Part shown: one piece after another, positions 1 through 5,132 of the stretch | How the letters are laid out: each line of letters begins with the position of its first letter | Position numbering within the stretch: the stretch's first letter is position 1 | DNA from: Synergistaceae bacterium | GTDB lineage: Bacteria > Synergistota > Synergistia > Synergistales > Aminobacteriaceae | Direction of reading: 5' to 3' | Assembly: GCA_009778055.1 (NCBI GenBank) | Contig: WRKN01000178.1 | Span: 1-5,132, forward strand | Length of the DNA: 5,132 nucleotides | The notes under the pieces: model-generated | Databases searched by the model: none | Seen by the model: the letters and a program-made list of their open reading frames with translations, nothing else | What the model was told of the DNA's origin: nothing | Position numbers and translations under genes: made by a program

Positions 1-254
1 ATGCCGTCTTCTGTGAATAGGCGCGTTTTATATTTTTTGCCGTCATTACCTGACAGTCTGTCATATACTGAAAATTCAGGATCACTTAAATAAGGGTTTC
101 TTGAGATAATCTGATCAACCCCGTTCCGGTCGGCATACCCCAGCGCCCGCGCTAATTGATTGATGGTCATATAAACGTCGTCACCGTCGCTGTAGAAATC
201 ACACTCGACAGACGTATCAAAATAGCCGGTTGTAACCACTCGCAAATCGTTCAT
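1..254 (-). CDS. Bro-N domain phage-type antirepressor, N-terminal part (cut by left window edge)
   Basis: The minus strand reads open from an ATG at 254-252 to the window edge, giving 84 residues and no stop. It starts MNDLRVVTTGYFDTSVECDF. Seen: a short beta-rich start, then DVYMTINQLARALGYA (about residues 27-42), a helical stretch with DQIISRNP, and the end KYKTRLFTEDG. This order (a CDFY-type strand, a 'YMT..QLA.ALGY' helix, then a strand leading to 'TEDG') is typical of the Bro-N domain of phage and mobile-element antirepressors. Such proteins bind DNA or repressors and often switch lysogeny or transfer genes. A strong ribosome binding site, GGGAGGT on the minus strand (267-261), lies 6 nt before the ATG and fixes the start. 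The C-terminal domain, which would distinguish subfamilies, is outside the window. The sequence is more AT-rich than the trb genes, consistent with a separate origin. Target and function are inferred from the family only. Confidence 0.82.
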   Translation of the reverse strand, partial: MNDLRVVTTGYFDTSVECDFYSDGDDVYMTINQLARALGYADRNGVDQIISRNPYLSDPEFSVYDRLSGNDGKKYKTRLFTEDG

Positions 255-278
255 CACGTCACCTCCCTATAAACGAAG

Positions 279-302
279 ATTTTACTCATTTTTGAGTAAA
301 AT
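279..302. promoter_or_regulatory. Perfect 10-bp inverted repeat, possible operator of the antirepressor gene
   Basis: The arms ATTTTACTCA (279-288) and TGAGTAAAAT (293-302) are perfectly complementary around a 4-nt T loop. The site ends 24 bp upstream of the minus-strand antirepressor start codon, just before its ribosome binding site. That is where a repressor dimer would sit to control this gene. A symmetric AT-rich site here fits an operator better than a terminator, because the stem is weak and there is no gene immediately upstream that it would terminate. No convincing -35/-10 pair could be assigned around it. Function is inferred from position and symmetry. Confidence 0.5.
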
Positions 303-320
303 TCATTTGGATAGTTCAAG

Positions 321-346
321 GTTTCGGCCTTATATCAGCCCGAAAC
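321..346. repeat. 26-bp imperfect palindrome in the intergenic region
   Basis: GTTTCGG (321-327) is matched by CCGAAAC (340-346). The inner bases are also largely symmetric, so the whole 26-bp stretch agrees with its reverse complement at 22 positions. It lies between the end of the ORF6N gene and the start of the antirepressor gene, both on the minus strand. It could be a second protein-binding site or a weak stem ending the ORF6N transcript. There is no T-run on either side to make a classical intrinsic terminator, so I leave its role open. Confidence 0.45.
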
Positions 347-370
347 TATTTCCTTATAAATCTACACTTA

Positions 371-426
371 TTACCCCCCTAAATGCTTCGTGTTACCCCC
401 CGGATTGTGTATAGCTACCCCCCCCC
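371..426. repeat. Three C-tract repeats at exact 22-bp spacing (iteron-like or G-quadruplex-prone)
   Basis: TTACCCCCC occurs at 371-379 and again at 393-401. A near copy, CTACCCCCC, starts at 415 and runs into a nine-C tract (418-426). The starts are exactly 22 bp apart, about two helical turns, so the tracts face the same side of the DNA. The bases between the tracts are only partly conserved. On the minus strand this gives G9, G6 and G6 just after the ORF6N stop codon. Possible explanations are protein-binding iterons, a G-quadruplex-capable tract in the 3' untranslated region, or simple low-complexity DNA. The sequence shows the periodicity; the function is unknown. Confidence 0.55.
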
Positions 427-429
427 GGT

Positions 430-996
430 TTATTCCGCTTCCTTGCCTTTCTTGCTCCGCTTGACCGTCTTCTTGACTTTCATAAACCCTATATTCAGCT
501 CGAAGGTGGTCTCCGAGTCTGAAGCCTCAAGCGCGTCGTCGTCGAGGAGTTCCGCTAATATCTCGCCGCTCCTTTGCATGAGCGCCTTTTGCTGTTCTTT
601 CTCCGGAGTCTCCGACAACAGTGCTATCGCCCTAGAGAACTCGCGCATTTTGGCGAAGGCGTCCACTATGGCGATGGTTGTTTGTGTGGCCTTGGAGCTT
701 TTAAGAATCGTGGCCAGCATGTACAGGCCTCTTTCAGTGAAGGCCGACGGCAATGCAGGCGAGAACTTAACTTTGCCGAGGTTGTCAAAATTTTTGATAA
801 CCTCTTCTTTCTCCTCGGCGGTCAGGGTGAAGATGTATCCCTCCGGGAATTTGTCAGGATTATTTTTTACCGCCTGATTTATCTCGCTGGTTTTCACGCT
901 GTAAAGCTCGGCCACGCTGCTATCGAGCAGTACGTTCTGATCCCTGATGGTCAGAACTCTTTCCTCTACTTCTTTGTAGCTGATGATGGCGCTCAT
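430..996 (-). CDS. ORF6N domain DNA-binding protein
   Basis: A 188-residue protein whose N-terminal half matches the ORF6N pattern known from phage and mobile-element proteins. Seen: VLTIRDQNVLLDSSVAELY (residues 14-32), then a TSEINQAVKNNPDKFPEGY stretch (36-54), 'F.LT.EE', and further on a SAFTERGLYMLATIL motif. ORF6N proteins are small DNA-binding regulators related in use to KilA-N and Bro proteins. Their targets are mostly unknown. The remaining third is helical and acidic (EILAELLDDDALE), ending in a lysine-rich tail (KVKKTVKRSKKGKE) that could contact nucleic acid. The start is supported by AGGAGGT at about 7 nt upstream of ATG 996-994. The start codon overlaps the stop of the upstream HTH remnant as ATGA, so the pair was once translationally coupled. 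The gene runs opposite to trbB. It has no clear promoter of its own. Confidence 0.85.
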   Translation of the reverse strand: MSAIISYKEVEERVLTIRDQNVLLDSSVAELYSVKTSEINQAVKNNPDKFPEGYIFTLTAEEKEEVIKNFDNLGKVKFSPALPSAFTERGLYMLATILKSSKATQTTIAIVDAFAKMREFSRAIALLSETPEKEQQKALMQRSGEILAELLDDDALEASDSETTFELNIGFMKVKKTVKRSKKGKEAE

Positions 997-1224
997 TGGT
1001 CAACCTCCTTGGCCTTGGCTAAAAATTCCGCCCGTTCGGCGGCGAGTTTGGTTTTTTGAGACTTAACCCCTGGCGGTAGGGGTTTATGATTTAAAACGGC
1101 CTCTCGGGGGATCATCCAGGCATCACCTACTTTGACAGCCCCATTAAACGCCCTGCTCGACAAAGTTGTCCGATGCGGGCTTTTTTCAAGCCTAATATCT
1201 CCCTGTCGAAAGGCAGTTTCTCAT
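993..1224 (-). pseudogene. Frameshifted helix-turn-helix (excisionase/MerR-like) gene remnant
   Basis: Translating the minus strand in three successive frames rebuilds one small HTH protein. The first piece, from ATG 1224-1222, reads MRNCLSTG and soon hits a stop (1194-1192). The second frame, near 1205-1150, reads EILGLKKARIGQLCRAGR. The third, from about 1148 to the TGA at 995-993, reads FNGAVKVGDAWMIPREAV and continues through a Lys/Ala-rich tail to KEVDQ. The order 'LGLKKARIGQLCRAGRF.GAVKVG..W.IP..A' is that of the winged HTH domain shared by excisionase-family and MerR-like proteins. At least two single-base-type shifts are needed, near 1203 and in the short A run at 1146-1148 (T run on the minus strand). 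The start ATG has no ribosome binding site. Its end overlaps the ORF6N start by ATGA, so the two formed one operon. The true 5' end is uncertain; sequencing or assembly errors are an alternative to real decay. Confidence 0.72.
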
Positions 1225-1280
1225 ATAAGCAGACTGCCAACGAACTCTTGCGATAAGCAGAGAGTCAGCGAGGAACGAGC
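1225..1280. other. Intergenic stretch with no recognisable gene
   Basis: Between the HTH remnant and the tandem repeat I see no supported gene. A 6-bp inverted repeat, GGCAGT (1212-1217) and ACTGCC (1233-1238), spans the edge of this stretch but has a 15-nt loop and no T-run. A minus-strand frame stays open from about 1370 through here to 1192 but has no ribosome-binding-site-supported start. Its sequence is made largely of the repeat DNA at 1281-1370, so I do not call it a gene. Confidence 0.4.
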
Positions 1281-1338
1281 TGTGCGAATCGCTTAGGTTC
1301 TCCATCAGTTGTGCAGGTCGCTTAGGTGCTCCATCAGT
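1281..1338. repeat. 29-bp tandem repeat, two copies, upstream of trbB
   Basis: The unit at 1281-1309 (TGTGCGAATCGCTTAGGTTC, then TCCATCAGT) is followed directly by a second copy at 1310-1338. The copies agree at 25 of 29 bases; the differences are three at positions 6-8 of the unit and one at position 19. There is no spacer between copies, so this is not a CRISPR. The second copy contains AGGTG (1324-1328) and ends in the GTG that opens the trbB frame, so the repeat contributes the likely translation start of the conjugation operon. It may be part of a transposon end or the trace of a local duplication. Confidence 0.8.
1324..1328 (+). promoter_or_regulatory. Possible ribosome binding site for trbB (AGGTG)
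   Basis: AGGTG lies 8 nt before the GTG at 1337. The only later ATG in the frame's N-terminal part (1385) has a T-rich leader and no Shine-Dalgarno-like sequence. This favours GTG 1337 as the start. The match is short and lies in repeat DNA, so the evidence is modest. Confidence 0.4.
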
Positions 1339-2320
1339 GGCCCACTTTTGCGTGCCTATTTCAGAAATACTGGCCTATTTTTGCATGCTTTTTCACACGC
1401 GCATAGTGAACGCCCTCGAAAACCCGGACGTACTGGAAATTTGCGTCAATTCGGACGGGCTGATCTGGATAGAGGAAAAAGGGAAACGCCTCTATGACAC
1501 AGGGGGACGAATCACGCCGGAAAACCTCACGGCCGCGCTCGGAACCATCGCGGCCATGAGCGGCATGGAACTGAACGAGGCAAGCCCTGTTTTGGAAGGG
1601 AGGCTTCCACTGGACGGCTCCAGGGTGGAGGGCGCGATACCTCCCGCGACGCCGGACGGCCCCTCCATGAGCATCCGCAAACACGCTTCCGCGATATTCC
1701 CTCTTTCGCAGTACGTGAGCGAAGGCCGGATACCCGAAGAAGCGGCGGAGTATCTGCGGGAGGCGATACGGGACGCGAAAAACATCCTCGTCGCCGGAGG
1801 CACGTCGTCGGGCAAGACGACTTTCGTGAACGCGCTGATACGCGAGCTTCTTGAGATTGCGCCGAACGACAGGTTAATCGTCATCGAGGACACAAAGGAG
1901 CTGCAATGCGCCACAACGAACAAACAGAACTTCGTGGCGACGGAGGGCGTTTCAATGAGGAAGCTCCTGAAAACAGCCATGAGGTACAGGCCGGATCGGA
2001 TCATCATCGGCGAAGTCCGAGGGGGAGAGGCGCTGGATTTGTTGAAAAGCTGGAACACCGGACACCCCGGAGGGCTTGCGACGGTTCACGCGAACAACGC
2101 CGCCGCCGCGCTTCTCAGATTGGAACAGCTCATTTCGGAAGTTTCCGTGACGCCCATGCGGGCGCTCATCGCAGAGGCGATTAACGTCGTGGCCTACATG
2201 AAGGAGTTCGGGCGGCTCGGCAGGCAGGTAACGGAAATTATCTGCGTTACAGGTTTTGGAGAGGAGGGATATAGATATGAACATGTTTACAAGGTAAGCG
2301 GCGGAAGGAAGAACGGGTAA
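1337..2320 (+). CDS. trbB: TrbB, VirB11-like conjugation ATPase
   Basis: TrbB is the cytoplasmic hexameric ATPase at the base of a P-type conjugative type IV secretion channel; it energises pilus assembly and DNA transfer. Read from GTG 1337 it has 327 residues, close to the usual ~320. Seen: Walker A GGTSSGKT (154-161, Lys160), Asp box IVIEDTKELQ (from 181), Walker B IIIGEVRGGEA (from 222) and His box GHPGGLATVH (242-251). All key residues are intact. Family-like sequence starts at RIVNALENPDVLEI (codons from 1400). The preceding ~21 residues, including AHFCVPISEIL and AYFCMLFHTRI, come from repeat DNA and do not resemble the usual 'MLR.ALG'-type start. GTG 1337 is preferred because of AGGTG upstream; ATG 1385 would give 311 residues but has no ribosome binding site. 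It is the first trb gene in the window. A double hairpin separates it from trbC. Confidence 0.93.
   Translation: MAHFCVPISEILAYFCMLFHTRIVNALENPDVLEICVNSDGLIWIEEKGKRLYDTGGRITPENLTAALGTIAAMSGMELNEASPVLEGRLPLDGSRVEGAIPPATPDGPSMSIRKHASAIFPLSQYVSEGRIPEEAAEYLREAIRDAKNILVAGGTSSGKTTFVNALIRELLEIAPNDRLIVIEDTKELQCATTNKQNFVATEGVSMRKLLKTAMRYRPDRIIIGEVRGGEALDLLKSWNTGHPGGLATVHANNAAAALLRLEQLISEVSVTPMRALIAEAINVVAYMKEFGRLGRQVTEIICVTGFGEEGYRYEHVYKVSGGRKNG
1338..1403. repeat. Two imperfect 33-bp repeats at the trbB 5' end, possible transposon-end remnant
   Basis: TGGCCCACTTTTGCGTGCC (from 1338) recurs as TGGCCTATTTTTGCATGCT (from 1371), 33 bp later. Both are followed by a T-rich stretch and TTTCA. The repeat is visible in the encoded protein as AHFCVPISEIL followed by AYFCMLFHTRI. 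From memory, arrays of short imperfect 'TGGCCCACTTTTG'-like repeats occur near the ends of IS21-family insertion sequences, but I cannot confirm that here. No transposase gene is present, and no target duplication can be identified. Calling it a repeat is solid; calling it a transposon end is inference. Confidence 0.5.
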
Positions 2321-2324
2321 AAAC

Positions 2325-2370
2325 TTGGGGCGCTGCCCCAAACCTCGCTCAAGGGCCGCAGGCCCTTGAG
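2325..2370 (+). repeat. Double-hairpin palindromic element between trbB and trbC
   Basis: Two strong stems follow the trbB stop within 50 bp. The first has arms TTGGGGC (2325-2331) and GCCCCAA (2335-2341) with a 3-nt loop. The second has arms CTCAAGGGCC (2348-2357) and GGCCCTTGAG (2361-2370) with a GCA loop. No T-run follows, so a strong intrinsic terminator is unlikely in the middle of this operon. The form resembles REP-like intergenic elements scattered through GC-rich anaerobe genomes. It could stabilise or process the mRNA, or dampen read-through, so that pilin and ATPase levels differ. The stems are seen directly; the role is inferred. Confidence 0.75.
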
Positions 2371-2385
2371 AATCCCATTTATTAC

Positions 2386-2392
2386 AGGAGGT
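2386..2392 (+). promoter_or_regulatory. Strong ribosome binding site of trbC (AGGAGGT)
   Basis: A full AGGAGGT consensus stands 4 nt before ATG 2397. It is the best Shine-Dalgarno sequence among the trb genes here, matching the need for high production of the pilin subunit compared with the ATPase. Confidence 0.75.
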
Positions 2393-2396
2393 AGTT

Positions 2397-2726
2397 ATGA
2401 GAAAGAAATACAAGCGTACAGCGTTTTTAGCGATATTGGCGGCGATATGTCTGATCAGTTTCGCGGGAGCTGCGGAGGCCAACACTTCCACGAATTTCCC
2501 CTGGGATTCGGCGTTGAAAAAGCTCGCCGACTCGCTCACCGGCCCCGTGGCTTTTTCGTTGGGCCTTTTCATGATCGTGTGCGGTTTCTGCGCGGTGGCG
2601 TTCGTCGGGTCGGAACTCGGCGGTTGGGTGCGCTGGGTAGCTATGGCGGCGATACTGGCCGGAATGCTCGGCGCGGCTCCGACGGTTCTTTCAATGTTCG
2701 GGCTCCAGAGCGCCTTAATCGCTTAA
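2397..2726 (+). CDS. trbC: TrbC, VirB2-like conjugative pilin precursor
   Basis: A 109-residue small membrane protein in the position and shape of TrbC, the major pilin of P-type transfer systems. It begins with a basic stretch (MRKKYKR) and a hydrophobic core (AFLAILAAICLISFAGA). A likely signal-peptidase site follows Ala28 (AEA before NTS) or two residues earlier. The mature part has a short amphipathic segment (WDSALKKLADSLTG, 36-49) and two membrane segments (about 50-70 and 79-101) split by a polar GSELGGWVR loop. This is the classic VirB2/TrbC layout. In RK2 the pilin is further trimmed and cyclised; whether that happens here cannot be read from the sequence, and no TraF-type peptidase is in the window. 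The start is fixed by AGGAGGT. Sequence identity of this family is low, so the call rests on topology plus gene order. Confidence 0.88.
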   Translation: MRKKYKRTAFLAILAAICLISFAGAAEANTSTNFPWDSALKKLADSLTGPVAFSLGLFMIVCGFCAVAFVGSELGGWVRWVAMAAILAGMLGAAPTVLSMFGLQSALIA

Positions 2727-2738
2727 TTCCTTAATACT

Positions 2739-3065
2739 ATGGAAGAACACCTGAGAATCATCCCCATTCACAGAAGCCTCGTCCGCCCGCAGCTCATCAT
2801 GGGCTGCGAGCGGTTCCTGTTTCTCATGCTGTGCATGGTGGTGACATTACTCGCCGGGCCGGGCGGATTGATGACAAGAAACTACGCCAACATCTTCATG
2901 GCGGGCGCGCTCTTTTTTGCGGGGCGCGCCATGCTCACCAACATGGCGAAGACGGACGCGCAAATGAGCGACGTGTTCAAAAGAAGCGCCCAATACCGCA
3001 ACGAATATCCGGCGTCGGGAACGGCTGGGTATAGAAACCTTCCCAAAGCAAGGCGGTGGAGATGA
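2739..3065 (+). CDS. trbD: TrbD, VirB3-like inner-membrane protein
   Basis: A 108-residue protein that starts 12 bp after the trbC stop and ends directly at the trbE start. The N-terminus reads IIPIHRSLVRPQLIMGCER (7-25), the 'PIHRSL.RP.L..G..R' pattern of TrbD/VirB3. Two hydrophobic segments follow (about 26-45 and 49-67), then a polar, basic C-terminal tail ending in RRWR. TrbD works with the VirB4-type ATPase TrbE at the inner membrane and is needed for pilus assembly. There is no recognisable Shine-Dalgarno sequence before ATG 2739 (the leader is TTCCTTAATACT), so translation may depend on ribosomes arriving from trbC. Start and family fit the expected ~100-residue length. Confidence 0.9.
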   Translation: MEEHLRIIPIHRSLVRPQLIMGCERFLFLMLCMVVTLLAGPGGLMTRNYANIFMAGALFFAGRAMLTNMAKTDAQMSDVFKRSAQYRNEYPASGTAGYRNLPKARRWR

Positions 3066-5132
3066 ATGAGCGTTGTCAATTCCATGAAAACAAAACAGGA
3101 GCTTGGATTTGCGGACTTATTGTTATACCAGACTCTCGTATCGGAAAACGTCATTGAATTGAAAAATGGGGCGTTTCTGGCCGGGTTCTGGTACACAGGC
3201 CCGGACTTGGAGTCTGCGACAAAAGAGGAAGTAGAGGCGCTGTCCGCGTATATCGGCAAAGCCCTCATGCGCCTCGGGCGCGGCTGGATGCTCCACGCCG
3301 AGATGGTTCGCAAGTCCGCCGAAGGATATCCGGCAGGCTTCTTCCGCGAACCGACCAATTACCTTATAGACCTCGAACGCCATTATTTTCATAAGCAGGA
3401 AGGCCGGCATTTCGAGACAAAGATAGCTCTGTTCTTTACCTACCTGCCTCCGGTTATGGAACAATCCGGCAAAGCGAGGCGGTTAGCCAACTTCATGCTT
3501 GGCGAAACCGAGGCGGATTATCAATCCGTGGACGGACGTAACCTCAAACAATTTGAGGACAAGCTGGACGAGTTGGAAAACACCCTGACCGCGAGCCGAC
3601 AGATACGGCTGGAAAGAATGAGCTGTAAACCTGTGAGGCTGGAGTTTTGCGAAGCCGAAGCCGACGGGGAAATAATGATGAACGCAGAGCTGTTGCAGGC
3701 ATTGAACTACGTCATAAACGGGCGCTGGCACTCGATAAGGGTTCCTATACCGGCTCCAACATACCTCGACACGCTTCTGGCCCGCGACATGCTGGTCGGC
3801 GCTCCATTGATTTACGACGACAATCACGTCATGGTCATCTCCGTCATGGGATACCCGCAGGGCAGCTATCCGGGGATTCTGCACTCGCTGTCCCTCCTGC
3901 CGTTCGAGGTGAGGGTTTCTAACCGCTTCATTTTCACGGACTATCTGGACGCCTCCGGTTATCTGGCCTCGCTACGCAAGCGATGGGCGCAGAAGACCCG
4001 GAGTTTTTTCGCGCAGATCTTCAACCGGACGGACGCGCCGGTAAACCTCGACGCCGCCAACATGGTAAACGACATCGACGAAGCGGCGCAGCCACTGGAA
4101 AGCGGCGACGTGTGCTACGGACATCATACCTGCGTTGTCCTCGTCCGCGGCTCGGATGTAAAAGAACTGGAAGACAGGGCGCGGGAGGTAGTGAAGACGT
4201 TCGAGTTCAGGGGATTCCCCGCGCGTATTGAGAAACGCAACGGCATAGAGGCGTTTATAGGGAGCCTGCCGGGGCATGGATATGAAAATATCCGCCGTCC
4301 CATGATTTCAAGCCTTAATTTTGCCGACATTATCCCGACGACGACGGACTGGACGGGAGAAGAATTTTGCCCGTCCGGTCACTTCCCTCCAAAGAGTCCC
4401 GCTCTTTTGCAGGCGGCGTCCATCGGAAGCACCCCGTTCAGGCTGAACCTTCACGACGGCGACGTCGGCCACACTCTTATCCTGGGGCCGACAGGCTCGG
4501 GGAAGTCCACTATTCTCGCCATGATAGCCTCCCAATTTGAGCGGTATGAGGGCGCGAGGATTTTTGTTTTCGACAAAGGATACTCGATGTACCCTCTGGC
4601 CGCTTCCTGTGCCGACGCCGCGCACTACGACATTGGAGCGGACGGCGCGAACATGCGTTTTTGCCCGCTGGCGTCGCTCGAAAGCCCGATAGACAGGCTC
4701 GACGCGCAGGAATGGCTTGAGGCGGCGATAATCCTGTCGAAAGGAACGCCTCCGACGCCGGAGGAACGCTCATTGATAAGCGAGGCGCTGGACACCCTGG
4801 CGAGAACCACAAACGAACCTTCAATGCGTACTTTGACCAATTTCACCCATACGGTTCAGGGACTGGAATTACGGAAATACCTGGACTACTACACCGGCGA
4901 CAGCCCCGGCGGGCTACTGCTCGACGGCGAGTCCAACGATATCCAGTATCGGAATTTTACGGTGTTTGAGCTGGATCACGTGTTTCAGATGGACGCGAAG
5001 CTGGTCATGCCGATTTTTCTGTTTCTGTTCCGGGAGATAGAGAAACGGCTGGATTCCGTTGTGGAGGGAAAGCATAACCCGCCGTCGCTGATTATTATCG
5101 ACGAGGCATGGATGGCGCTGTCGCATGAGATG
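3066..5132 (+). CDS. trbE: TrbE, VirB4-like conjugation ATPase (C-terminus beyond window)
   Basis: An open frame of 689 codons reaches the right edge without a stop; TrbE proteins are usually about 800-850 residues, so roughly the last fifth is missing because of the window, not a mutation. TrbE is the VirB4-class ATPase that drives pilus assembly and substrate transfer at the inner membrane. Seen: a GPDLESAT motif (45-52) typical of TrbE N-termini, the VirB4-like LSLLPFEVRVSNRF segment, STPFRLNLHDGDVGH (455-469) leading into Walker A GPTGSGKS (474-481, Lys480), and Walker B LIIIDEAW (675-682, Asp679, Glu680) close to the edge. All visible catalytic residues are intact. The ATG at 3066 directly follows the trbD TGA (3063-3065), with GGAG at 3058-3061 as ribosome binding site, so the two genes are coupled. 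A second in-frame ATG lies at 3084. Confidence 0.96.
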   Translation, partial: MSVVNSMKTKQELGFADLLLYQTLVSENVIELKNGAFLAGFWYTGPDLESATKEEVEALSAYIGKALMRLGRGWMLHAEMVRKSAEGYPAGFFREPTNYLIDLERHYFHKQEGRHFETKIALFFTYLPPVMEQSGKARRLANFMLGETEADYQSVDGRNLKQFEDKLDELENTLTASRQIRLERMSCKPVRLEFCEAEADGEIMMNAELLQALNYVINGRWHSIRVPIPAPTYLDTLLARDMLVGAPLIYDDNHVMVISVMGYPQGSYPGILHSLSLLPFEVRVSNRFIFTDYLDASGYLASLRKRWAQKTRSFFAQIFNRTDAPVNLDAANMVNDIDEAAQPLESGDVCYGHHTCVVLVRGSDVKELEDRAREVVKTFEFRGFPARIEKRNGIEAFIGSLPGHGYENIRRPMISSLNFADIIPTTTDWTGEEFCPSGHFPPKSPALLQAASIGSTPFRLNLHDGDVGHTLILGPTGSGKSTILAMIASQFERYEGARIFVFDKGYSMYPLAASCADAAHYDIGADGANMRFCPLASLESPIDRLDAQEWLEAAIILSKGTPPTPEERSLISEALDTLARTTNEPSMRTLTNFTHTVQGLELRKYLDYYTGDSPGGLLLDGESNDIQYRNFTVFELDHVFQMDAKLVMPIFLFLFREIEKRLDSVVEGKHNPPSLIIIDEAWMALSHEM

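Noticed and set aside
383..1059. Plus-strand open frames of about 160 residues across the ORF6N gene
   Set aside because: They are antisense to a gene with clear domain motifs and a good ribosome binding site, and their translations are Ser/Arg/Leu-rich without recognisable motifs.
1132..1137. TTGACA that looks like a -35 box for the trb operon
   Set aside because: No -10-like hexamer lies 16-18 bp downstream, and the bases are explained as coding sequence of the HTH remnant on the other strand.
1281..1338. CRISPR-like repeats (29-bp unit)
   Set aside because: Only two copies, directly abutting with no spacer, and no cas genes nearby. It is a tandem repeat.
1192..1370. Minus-strand frame through the repeats encoding a possible small protein
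   Set aside because: It has no supported start, is composed mostly of direct-repeat DNA, and ends in the first frameshift of the HTH remnant.
2325..2370. Intrinsic terminator after trbB
   Set aside because: The stems are strong but the second is followed by AATCCCATTT rather than a T-run, and the operon clearly continues into trbC-trbD-trbE.
1492..2572. Long minus-strand open frames opposite trbB and trbC
   Set aside because: They mirror the codon bias of trbB and trbC on the other strand. They show no family motif, and the plus-strand genes are unambiguous.
5088..5132. Apparent truncation of trbE
   Set aside because: The frame is open to the last base and stops only because the window ends, just after the Walker B motif.

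Overview
This window looks like part of an integrative conjugative element or conjugative plasmid from a Gram-negative, probably anaerobic, bacterium. The main evidence is a plus-strand run of P-type (TrbB/VirB11-like) mating-pair-formation genes from about 1337 to the right edge: trbB (secretion ATPase), trbC (pilin), trbD (VirB3-like inner-membrane protein) and trbE (VirB4-like ATPase, cut by the window end). Their order, the tight trbD/trbE junction and the protein motifs are those of the standard trbBCDE block. The genes are GC-rich by eye. The host cannot be named from this sequence. A Desulfovibrio-like or Synergistota-like anaerobe is only a guess from protein flavour and from a GC-rich double-hairpin repeat.

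Left part (1-996, minus strand): two phage-type DNA-binding regulators point away from the trb operon. One is the N-terminal 84 residues of a Bro-N-type antirepressor, running off the left edge. The other is a complete ORF6N-domain protein. Between them lies an AT-rich intergenic stretch (255-429) with two inverted repeats and three C-tract repeats at an exact 22-bp spacing.

Middle (993-1400): immediately upstream of the ORF6N gene, and overlapping it by ATGA, is the recognisable but frameshifted remnant of a small helix-turn-helix (excisionase/MerR-like) gene. Next come a 29-bp tandem repeat and two 33-bp imperfect repeats. The trbB reading frame runs backwards into this repeat DNA, and its first ~20 codons do not look like TrbB. 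This is the most unusual point of the window: it appears to be a rearrangement junction, possibly an old transposon end, that now provides the start of the conjugation operon.

Right part (1337-5132): trbB is followed by a 76-bp gap holding two strong hairpins, then a strong ribosome binding site and trbC. trbD follows 12 bp later with no obvious ribosome binding site, and trbE starts directly after the trbD stop codon. Together these genes would build and power the inner-membrane and pilin part of a type IV secretion channel. I see no RNA genes, no CRISPR array and no intact insertion sequence. I do not see a convincing new system; the notable observations concern the architecture of the regulator/trb junction.
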